This document shows positions 17,550 through 29,500 of a stretch of DNA of 64,000 bases, piece by piece. A model generated the notes under the pieces. That model was not told where the DNA came from. It saw nothing but the letters and a program-made list of their open reading frames with translations, and searched no databases. A program made the position numbers and the translations under genes. Positions within the stretch are counted from its first letter, which is position 1. The number at the start of each line of letters is the position of its first letter. The stretch covers positions 186,001 through 250,000 of the forward strand of contig NZ_JAARML010000004.1 in the NCBI RefSeq assembly GCF_011759375.1, given 5' to 3'. This DNA comes from Paraflavitalea devenefica. GTDB taxonomy: Bacteria > Bacteroidota > Bacteroidia > Chitinophagales > Chitinophagaceae.

Positions 17550-20500
17550 CTAGCGGATCAGATTGATTGATCCTTTTCTATTGATAACCGTCCCATCTGT
17601 TAAAATCATTTTGCATACATACATATACACCCCTGATGGTTGTATCCTGCCCTTATAAGCACCATCCCATGCTACGGATTGATTCCTTGATTCAAAGATC
17701 TTTTCGCCCCACTGATTGAATACCATAAACTGCATTTCCTTGATCTTGTAGCTGTACACTTTCAATACATCATTGAGACCATCGCCATTGGGCGTAAATG
17801 AATTGGGAATGTAAATACCATCAGGCAGCACCTGTTGTGATAAGGGATTCGATACAGCCTCTTTACAACCTATTGCTTTCACCAGGAGGGTAATGGTTTG
17901 TAAGGGTTGCAAACCACCTACCGTATGGGTGAGGCCTGTAGCGCCCGATGTGGGTGTAGTCCAGGTATTGCCACCATCGAGTGAAACCTCGTAGCCGGAT
18001 GCGCCCTGTACGGCATTCCACTTAAACCGCACGAGATCGGTAGCCACAGAGTCGGCGGTAACAATGGGTGCTATTGGTACCGGTGTAGCAGTCACCATCA
18101 CTTTTGTCCTTCCGGAACTACAGCCTCCGGCAGAGGTTTGTTGTACATAGTAGGTAGCATTGGTGGTAACGTTGGTCGCTACGAAACTGGTGCCGGTTGC
18201 AATGGCCGTTCCACCTGTTGGAACATCATACCAGGTGTAGGTTGTTCCTGCCACCGGCGATTGTATGGTAAACGTTGCATCAAAGCCCGTACAGACCGTT
18301 AACGAATCATCTACCACCTGCACATCGGCATTGGTACAGGCATTTAACGGGGTCGACAGGCTATTCTGGCAGTTTAAAGCACCCACCGCCTGTACAACGA
18401 TGCTTACGGATTGTAAGAGGTTTAAACCTGTAATGGTATGCGTGGTACCTGTTGGACCTGAACTGGGTATAGTGAACGGATCATTATTGACAGAAACAGT
18501 ATAGGAAACAGCTCCCGGTACGGGCACCCAGTTAAAGGTAATGGAGCTGATACCGGACGCTCCTACTGTTACAATAGGTTGGGGCAGTAAGGATGCCGCT
18601 GATACCACCACCCGCTTACGATCAGTGCTGGCACAGCCTGCTGCCGATACACCTTCCACATAATAAACCGCCGTTGCTGTAACATTACTTACCGCTAAGG
18701 TGTCGCCTGTGTATATAGCCGAACCACCTGTTTGTGAAGTATACCAGTTATAAGTACTGCCAGGCTCGGGATTTTGAATAACAAATGCTGTATCACCACC
18801 CGGACATACATTTAAAGAATCGGCTGCCAGGTTCACCACAGGTCTTGGATTTACCAGAACGGTATCCTGGTTGCTTCCGATACAACCATCGGGTGTAGTA
18901 GCCTGCAGTTTTACAATAAAGGTATCTGCCGCATTGTAATTATAGCTGGCATGCTGGCCGGTGGCAGTGGTATTATCATGGAATGTCCATTTCCATTCGT
19001 CAATAACAATACCATTATCTGTCATATTTTTACCGGTAAACTGCGCCACATCATTTACACAACCGGAGTAATTGACCGTGAAGGTTGGTTTTGGCTGCGG
19101 CACCACCTGTACATAGAGGATATCCCGGCCGGTATGATCACAGGACTCAATATCAGGATGCTCATAAATAATCTCAACACCATATACACCAGGTCCGGCA
19201 AAAACATAATCCTGCCGTACCGGGAATACATAATAGCGGGTTCCATTCTTCACCACAGAATCGGTGGGGACAGGGTTGATAAACGTGCTGTCTGCATTGG
19301 GCAAAAGACCTGCCACCCTGCTAAACTTCCAGGTAAGTGACAATGGTTTCACCGGCAGGTAGGCAGTGAACCGGAATGGCGCACCATCACAGGTAAACTC
19401 ATTCCTGTTGCTTGTTGAGTCTAATGTATTCTTAATATCACCCAACGCATGCAGTGTTTTCACCAGCGTTCCGGCATTATAACCGTAGCTTTCCACGCTT
19501 CCCAGGCCATAGGTGATCGCGGTAAAGGCGGAATCGCATGTTACCCTTACCTGTTGCTTGGCCGAAGTCCAGCGTTTTACCACTACCGTATAATTCACAT
19601 TCAGTAAACCATTCTGCGGATGCGGATAGGTATAATCCGGCGTTACAGGCGTAGTACCGGCGATCATTGACAGAGAGCCTACTCCGTTGGTTGGAACAAT
19701 AAGGGTCAAATAGTTGATGGTAATGGATTCCTCATCATTACGGTAGAAAGCGACCTTATCAATCCCCTGCTCAATAGGACTTAAGTAGATCATTTCCGGA
19801 TCACCCACATCTCCGGTTACACAGGCGCCGGTCAGGTACTGCGCTACCATGATGGGCTTATCTGCTTCAATATAATCGGCTGTGGAACTAACATACTGGT
19901 AATAAAAATTATTCGTAAGCCCGGTTAATACTACGCCATTCTTCTTCACCACCGTGGTGGGGTCCTTCACCGCTACACGGAAAATATTGGGTTGCAAACC
20001 ACTGGCATTGGAACTGGTAGAAGATGGAGCTGTAAGGTATCTTTTGCCCCAGGCTGTTGACGGGAAGTTTTGCTGCATATTAAAATCACCGCCGCCTGCA
20101 CCACTGGTAGGACAGTCAATATAGGTACGGCTGGAGCCGCTGAAGGAAGCAATTGGGAAACATTTACCCTGATCATTGGGTATTGATTTAATAATGCTGC
20201 CACTAAGCTCGGCAGTAGTAGAGCTGGATATTACCTGGAACACCTGTCCTTTCATTAAGGTAACGGTGTAGGGCGTTCCCGGCGTCATACCTGCATTTTG
20301 CAGAGGCACACCCGGTACACTGGTAATTTCTACTTTAGTGCTATCATTATCAGCCACTACATAGAAATAAGAATAGCCGCCTGTTCCCCAGCTTTGGGTA
20401 ATGCCTAGCATTCTATACTCATATCCCCATACGCCCACTGGCATCAGCATGCTGGCGCCCGAAGAGGTGCTACCAATAACATGCGCATACGCTACTATGG

Positions 20501-23500
20501 GTACATCGCTCACAATACTAATACCCCGGTCAGATTTTCCTGGTGTATTCAGGTAAGCGCTCATCACACCGGCCTTGGGCAGGTATTCTGTTGCCGTGAC
20601 TGAATTGGCAGGCACAAAATAATTACGCACCCAGTTGGTTCCATTGATCCTCACCTGTACATTGGCAGCCTCCTGTGCACTCAGGTACAATACCATTTGT
20701 TGCGTTGTACCCGCATTGAGCTCGTTGATGGGATAAGCCACCCAGAACCTTCTGCCCCTATTGGAACTGTCTTTATCAGGCAGCACAGGTGGTGCATAGG
20801 GATTTACAAGGCCCGTGAATTTATCCAGGAAATTGACGCCTGACTGGGTGATCGTTTTCTTAAGCACATCAGTCCGGCTGTTGAAGCCTACTACCCAGAA
20901 ATTGGAAGCCGTGGTTTTACCCAACCCGAGCATGTGCTGATCAGGGATAGACCCCTGCCAGGGATCAAGGTAAAACAGCTTCATATCATAATCATAATTA
21001 CCCCCGCCGGCAATATCCACCTTGGTATAGAAATACATAGAGTCGGTGCCGGCTACAAGACCGGCAGGTACAACACCGGAGAACCTCCTGGCTTCCACAG
21101 CAGTGGAGGGAGCAGTTGGCCCCCAGGTGATTTTCATCACCGTATCTGTTCCGTACATAAATGTTTGTAACTGTCCTGCCACGGGAACAGCCGGTGTGGC
21201 AGTAAGTACGGTGGGTAATGCGGTGGGATAGAATTCATAAGCCCCCAGGTCGGGTACACCAGCCGTTAAAGTGGTGGGCCTTGTATTATTGTTAAAATCA
21301 TAATTATTACCTGCGATCTGTACACCGCGGCCATGCATGGCCCATACATCGGGGTTGCCCAATGCTGGCTGCAGATCGGTATTGCTCACAAAGGCAGGCG
21401 CATACACAATGGAATTTACATCCCAGTACGAAGCGTTCTTCCAGTCGGCCAGGGTAGCAAAAGTACCTGCGGGACTACCCCTTTGCGCCAGAACGCTGCC
21501 TGTTGTATACAACATGTTATAATCACTCAGGTAAGAAGATTCGGTATTGGTCACAAACAATGCCTTACCGCCTCCTTTATGGGAGAAGATATTATTGCGT
21601 ACCTGGAAGCTGCTGGTAGCTGAAGTCACGAAATAGGCCGCAAAGTTGTTGGTGGCGGAAGTGGCGTCGCTGTTTACGGTATTATTGAAATAATTGGCCG
21701 CATTGAAATTGTCGTGGTACAATCCATACGAGCTGGCCCCGCTTGTGTTGATCGAGATAACATTGTTCACGACATTAACGCCTGGTGAACTGGCCAGGTG
21801 CAAGCCATACAGGATGCCCCGGTTGTTTACAGCAGTTATTTTATTGTTGGTCACTTTACCCGGCGCTGCAAGCGCGGTATCGCTGTTTCTCACAGAAATA
21901 CCATAGACCGTAGTGGAAATATTGTTGATGGTTACCTTGTTGCCGGTAATTGTATAGGAAGAATCGCAATCAGTAGCAAACAGGCCATAGGCTACGGTAT
22001 TGGCCGTATCGGTCAGCGCAATGGTATTATTGCTCAGCCTGATCCTTTTGGCCGTAGCAGCATAAATACCATACTGGAAAGCACCGTTGACGGTATTGTT
22101 GTCTATTACGTGATCGGCCGTGAGGTTAACGCCTGTGCCCGTACCAGCCAGGTAGATACCGCTTGAACCGTTGCTGATATGATTGCCGCTGATAACATGG
22201 TTGCGGCCCTTCATGTTGTTGGCATAAATACCCACCACATTATTGGTGGCAGTGGTGGCTGCGGGCGCTACAATGTTACAGTTCACAATGCTATCATAAG
22301 AAGCGGTGTTGGCCAGCTCCACTACCCTTCCGTTAGCCACATCGGTACCGGTGATGGCAAGGTTTTTAAAGATGAAATATTTGGTGCTGTCTAATTTGAG
22401 CGTATAGTTGGCTGCAGCAGTGCCGGCATGAGTGAGGTTTACATCACTGGCAATGCCACTGGCACTCCGGAAGGTCACCGTATTGATGGCTGAAGTATTG
22501 GGAATATATGGTATTAAGATCTGCTCATTATAGGTACCGGAGGCCACGTCAAATATTACAGGCCCTGTAATACCACACAGCAGGGCACTTACCGCACTTT
22601 GGAAAGTGGGGAAGTTTTTGGGTCCTGCTGGTCCGCCGATTGTATAAATACCCGTCAGCAATACCGTATTCAAGGTCACCTGTGTCGTACTGGTATAAGT
22701 AGTAACGCCATTGCAGGTTACTGCTGCCCGGTACAATGTGCTGGTAGTAGTTACCGTATGGAATTCAGGGAAGTATTGAACCGGGCTGATCGAATCCCAG
22801 GTTACTCCATTATCGCCGGAAGAGAACCACTGGAAGGTGATGGACCCCAGCGGTGAATGTCCTGTTACATTCAGCACAATGGGTGCCTCCAGGCAAATAC
22901 CGGAAGCAGGCGTTACTGAAGCAGCACCGGCCACAGGCGGATTGGCGCATGGCTGTGGTGCGAATTCATAAGCGCCCATATCGGGCGTAGTGGCATGACG
23001 GGTCACATCCAGGATATCTGTAGCAATACCCACAGGCATACCCTTATTATCAATAGCCGCCAGTTGGGGTTTCAGGTCACCTGCATCCGGGGCTGTATAC
23101 AGCGGGTTAAGCTCAAAAGAACTGGAATCCTCGTTGGTGGCTGTTATCCAGTTGGCCAATGTTGGCTGGTTGGCGGAATAGTAACCTATATAAGCATTGG
23201 TGCCAGATACGTAGAAGTCATTGTGATCAGAGAGCACGTTGCTGGCCGTTGTATTCAGGTAGATAGCATGTTTAGTACCGGTACCTCCACGGGTAACAGA
23301 TACCGTATTGTTCATGAACTGAATGCCACTGGCCGAAGTTGTTTGATAGAAGCCGGCGCTGGCCGAAGTAGTGGTACTGGTATCGTTATCTATAGAAATG
23401 GAATTGTGGTAATACAACACGTTATTGGAACCTGTGTTGTGCAAGGGGTAAATAACACCTTTGCCGTCCAGTGCATAGAACAGGTTATTGCTCACGGTAT

Positions 23501-26500
23501 CCTCATTGCCCGAAGAAGCATCCACCGAGTTATGGGCTATACCATAGAGCCCGGCTGTAGCGGCAGGCGACCCGCCGAAGAACCTGGTAAACCTGTTTTT
23601 GGAAATGCTTAGTTTAAAGCTGGGCGCGCTGGTGAGGTAAATACCATAGACATTGGAGGCTGACCCGGTACGGGTTGGCCGCGTAAAGGTATTCCCTTCA
23701 ATCAGCGTATTGATGGTACCTGCAGCATATAAACCATAGGCATAGAACTCTTGGATGGTATTGTTAGTGAACGTATTGCCCTTGATATAACTGGCAGTAG
23801 TTGTACTTCCTGCCAGCGTTACGCCATAGTAACCACCAATAATCGTATTGCGGTCGAAAAGATTAGCATCACATAAAGTATTGCCGGTTGCAGTGGGACT
23901 GCCGGCATTGGCGCTGATTGCCACAGCGGCAAAATCGGTGCTGGTAGCCGTAGTAGAAGCAATGACCGTACACCTGCGGAATATATTGGAGTCGGCATTG
24001 TTGATCAATTGTACACCATATCCGAAAGTAGCACCGCCACTGGCATCAATGATCAGGCTGTCGAAAATGATGTGATCGGCGCCGCTTAGTTTGATCACGG
24101 CTTTTTCATTGGCATCGGTGGCATTGAAAGTAATGGTATTGCCGTTGCCATTGAAGGTAATAGTATTGACAGTAGAAACGCCGGCAATGCTGTCGAGCCT
24201 GAGCTGTTCATTATAGGGACCTGTACCAGTTACGACATTAAAGACAACTGCTCCGCCAATACCACAACTCATAGCCGCTTTGGCATCAGCAAAGGAGTTG
24301 AAGTTACCAAAAGCATTACCAGGTACATAATTCGTAACTGTATCCTTGCTGATGGTATAGGTACCGGAAGGCAAGGCAGGGTTCACCACCAGTTTTACCG
24401 TATCACTGTATACCACAGAGCTACCGCAGGCAATGGCTGCCCGCAGGTACAAGGTAGTCATGGCTGTAATAGCAGTATCCGGCGTAAGTTTGGGTGCTCC
24501 GATGGAATTGAACGGCAGCGCCAGGGAACTGGTAGACTGCCACTGGAAGGTTTGGGCCGAACCGAAAGCACCGATGTTCAGGTTCAGGTAAACAGGATTA
24601 TACTGGCAAATCGTATCCGGATTTACACTGGTGTATCCATTGACAGGCGGTGTGCTGCAAGGTGGCGGTGTAAACTCGTAGGCGCCAATATCCGGCGTGG
24701 AGGCATTCCGGGGTAAATGCAGGATATCATCCGGAATACCTATCCCTAATCCTTTATTGTCTATACCTGCATTGCCGGGTGCATAATTTTCGGCACTTCT
24801 GTTCACAAAAGCCGGGATGGCTGTTACAGAAAACAGGTCCCGGGCAGGAGAAGCTGAAACGGCAGCCCTCCAATTAATAATATTCAGGTAGCTGGCATTG
24901 CTGTAATAGCCAATATAGTTGTTACCGCCGGTTGCATTGATATAATAATCATTGTTATCAGCAAAAGGCAGGTTACCGTTCAGGTAGATACAATGTTTAT
25001 CACCTGTTCCGCCCCTTGTTATGGAAATAAGGTTATTGTAGAAAGCCAGGCCGGTAGTAGTGCCGGTATTGTAGAATCCCCTGGTAGTGGCTGTAGACGT
25101 GGAAGTATCATCATCCAGCGAAACAGTATTGTGCAGGTAATAGATATGATTAGAGCCTGTATTGGCTATTCCATACACGGCGCCATTGCCATTTACATCG
25201 TAGATAAGGTTGTTGCTCACCGTATCTACATCAGCCACATCTGCATCAGAGTTATTAAAGTTGATACCGTAGAAATCAGCCGTGCTGGCAGGCGCCCCGC
25301 CAAACGGGTTCTTGATACGGTTCTTGGAAACCTTACAGGCCGTATTGTCCTGTGTAGTAAAGAAAATACCGGTAAAGCTACCTACGTCTGCACGGCTGGG
25401 CCTGCTGAAGGTATTGAGTTCTATTAAGGTTTTATAGCTGCCGGCTACATAGATGCCGTACCGGTAAAACTCTTTCACATCGTTTTTAGTGAAACTATTG
25501 CGTCCGTTACCGCCACCATTATAGGTAGCTACGAGTGTAATACCATAATAACCACCAACAATGGTATTGCCGGAGAAAATATTATCATCGCTCAACACCG
25601 TGCCTGTTGCTACAGGGCCAGCATCACTGCCATTGATAACAATACCCGCAAAATTCTCCGTAGTGGAAGTAAGTGAACTGTTAATGATACAGTTCCTAAC
25701 GATGTTGGAATCTGTATTGCTCATCAGTTGCACACCATAGCCATAAGTGCCTGTATTGGCATTGATGACCAGGCTATCGAATATGATATGTCTTGTTCCT
25801 CTTAATTTGATAATGGCCCGTTCATTGGAATTGGCTGTAGCAAACCCAATGGCCGCTACCCCATTACCTTGGAAGGTAACCGTATTAACAGCGGAAGCGC
25901 CGGGTATGGGGTTCATGATCAGTTGCTCATTATAGGGATCATTGTTTACACCTGTCTTTACTGTAAAGAGTACGGGACCATTGATACCACACCTGATGAA
26001 ATTATAGGCATCATTGAAGGAGTTGAAGTTCAGACCGCCTGTCGGGAAGTGATTGTCAATGGTATAAAACAGGCCGCTCACCGGTGTGGGAGATATTACC
26101 TGTACGGCAGCAGAAGTATCGGACAAACCAGACAAGCTACAGGTAGCAATGATACGATACCAGGTAGTACCGATCTGCGTAGTGGTCACAGACAGGCCGG
26201 TATCAGCAGCGCTGGTATTAGACCAGTTGGTATTATCGGTAGAACGTTGCCATTGGTAGGTAAGGCCATTACCGGTAGATATACCTGTTACGCTTACTTT
26301 GAACGGTTCTGTACATACGGTAGTAGCTGAACTGACCGCTGTGCCACCTTCTGGCTTACCGCTGCAATCGGCCCAGTCAATCACCACTATGTTATCCAAC
26401 CCAATATCGGTAGTACTGGAAGCATCCACCGCTTCAAAACGAAGCACGGTGGTAGCAGAAGCCGAGGTAAAGAAAATAGCTTTGGTCTTCCAGGTGGCAA

Positions 26501-29500
26501 TGGTCCGTACACTGTCTAATCGTATAAAGGAAGTACCGCCATTGGTTGACAGGTAAACAGACAGGCTGTCATTACCTGATGTGTTGATATAATCAAACGT
26601 CAACCGTTTGAGCGCAGAAGCAGTATTGGCATTAATATACAGGTCGAGTTGTGACTTGGTGGTATTGACAGCGCTGTAGGAATGGAAACGGGCAGAATGA
26701 GCGCCATCGGAAGCAACAGGCGTATAACCACCTAAGGTTAGATTGGTCCACCCTGCTGAAGCGCCCTCATCATCCCTGCGCCAGGCATTATTGCCGGAAA
26801 TGAGATTATTACGCCAGTAATTATTGGGCACGTCCTTCACACCACAAACACTTGTCCACGTTTCAAAACTTTCTGTATAAGGAAGCGTAGCATAAGCCGG
26901 CGCAGTAAAGGTTATAAGTACTGAATCCGAAAAACTGCTGTTACCGGAACAGATGATCTGGCGCCTGAACCAGGTATTGGCGCTAATGCCTGCAGCGTTA
27001 TAAGTAGCGCCGGTGCCATTGGTGGTGATATTATCCCAGGTAGTTCCATTGGTAGATTTCTGCCATTGATAGGTTAACCCGGCTGCAAAGGTGGCGCCGT
27101 TCACGCTGAGCGTAAAAGGCGTGGTGGCATTACAAACGCTGGTAAGCGTAGAAACCGTCACACCACCAACAGGCGTACCGCTACAGTTGGGGAAATCAAC
27201 CAGCTTGATATTATCCAGGCCAATATCGGTAGTTCCAAAATCGGATGTGGCTTCAAACCTTACCACTGTAGTAGCGGATGAGGAATTGAAGAAGACAGTC
27301 TTGGTTCTCCATACGGTAGTCGCACGCGAACTGTCTACCCGCACAAAACTGGTGCCGCCATTGGTAGATATGTAAATGACCAGGCTATCACTGCCGGAAG
27401 TATTGATGTAGTCGAAGGTCAGCGCCTTAGTGGGAGCAGCCGTAGCACAATTCACAAAAAGATCAAACCGTCCTTTGGTGCCGTTGCTGGCATTGTAGGA
27501 ATGGAAGCGTGCGGAATAGGTTCCCGCAGAACTTTCAGGTGTATAAGTGCCCAAAGTAGGGCCAGCCCACGCTCCCGATACACCATCATCATTCCTGCGC
27601 CAGGAGTTATTGCCGGTGGCCGGCGCGTTGCGCCAGAAGTTATTGGGTATATCCCGCGTATCGCACATATTGATCCAACTGCTTTCAAAGCTTTCCGTGA
27701 AAGGTAATGCTGTATAGGCCGGCGGCGTCAGGGTAACAAATACAACCGAGGAAATGCTGCTGCTGCCGGAACAGGTGATGATCCTGCGATACCAAGTATT
27801 GGCAGCAATGCCTGTGGGGGCATAAGTAGCCCCGGTAGCATTGGTAATATTTGCCCAGGCGCCGGAAGCCTGGGTGCTGTCCTGCCATTGATAAGTCAAT
27901 GCCCCGGCAAAAGTGCCGCCATTCACACTGAGTGTAAAAGGAGTAGTAGGACTGCAAACACTGGCCAAAGAAGAAACAGCCGTACCGCCAACTGGTGTAC
28001 CGCTACAATTGGGGAAATCAGCCAGTTTAACATTATCCAGGCCAATATCGTTGCCAAATGAATTGGTAGGGGTAGCCTCAAAACGCACGATCGTAGTAGC
28101 GGACGAGGAATTGAAGAACAAAGTTTTCGTTCTCCATACAGTAGTAGCACGCGCACTATCTATCCGTGTAAAGGTGGCGCCTCCATTGGTAGATACATAC
28201 ACGATCAGGCTGTCATTGCCTGATGCATTAATATAATCAAAGGTCAGTATTTTGGTAATGGCGGGCGTATTACAATTCACAAAAAACTCCAGCCGCCCAT
28301 TTGTTCCACTGGCATTATAGGAGTGGAAGCGGGCGGAATAGGTTCCTGCTGAACTTTCCGGGGTATAAGCTCCAAATTCAGATGACCAGTTGGCGGAAAT
28401 ACCATCATCATTCCTGCGCCAGGAAGAATTGCCGGTAGCCGGTGTATTGCGCCAGAAATTATTGGGTACGTCTTTGGTGTTACAGGCGTTGATCCAGGTA
28501 TTTTCAAAGCTTTCCGTAAAAGGCAGTGTAGCATACGCAGGTGGTGCCACTGTAACAAGTGCAACAGCAGAAAAACTGCTGTTACCGGCACAGGTAGTTC
28601 TTCTCCGGTACCAGGTGTTAACCCCTATGCCTGTAGATGAATAAAGATATCCCGTAGCACCCGGGATATTGGTCCAGGCGCCGGAGGCCTGGGTGCTGTC
28701 CTGCCACTGAAAGGTTAAACCGGTAGCTGAAGTAGCCCCGGTTACATTTACTGTAAAGGGTATGGTAGGGCTGCATACGCTTGCCAAAGAGGCAACAGCC
28801 GTACCGCCAACCGGTGTACCTGTACAGGCAGAAGCGATCGTCCAGCTAAAAGCGATATTGGGCCTGTTCGTAGTAGTATTGGTAATTGAAGAAGTCTCGG
28901 TACTACCACACAGGTTGCCTGAATTATCAAGGGCTATAGAATGTGATCCGTTGAAAGACAATCCTGTTGTCCAGGGAACAGTCACATTCTGGGTATAGTG
29001 TATCACGCCATCATTGGTATTGGTGGGAAGACCATTACAGATCTCTATGACAATATTCTCTGCGCCATTCCAATAATAAGGAATAGCGAAGTTGAAGGTA
29101 TTGATACCGAGAGTGGGCGTATAATCAATGGGACCAAAAACAGTATTGGAGATATTTTCCCAGCCGGTGGCTGATGTGTTTAAAGTACCCACCACAGTAC
29201 CGCCGATCTTGATGGTAAGCTCCTGGATTTCTCCTCCAAAAGTGTTGAGGTTGGTAACATCGAATTTAATGGCATTGATATTACCAGCCGTCATACCAGC
29301 GGCGTTTAACTCCGACGCCAGGTAGAGGAACTGGGCGCGCCCACCCTCAAACCAGTCCTGCAGGGGAGCCGGATAATTGGTCCCGGTATTGCCGGCAGTC
29401 CCTGTACCAATATTAATATCAGTCTGGGCATGCAGCCGTATGGCTGAGCATACGATCAATAACAGCAACAACAGTCTTCCGCGAAAAGCAGTTATGGAAA

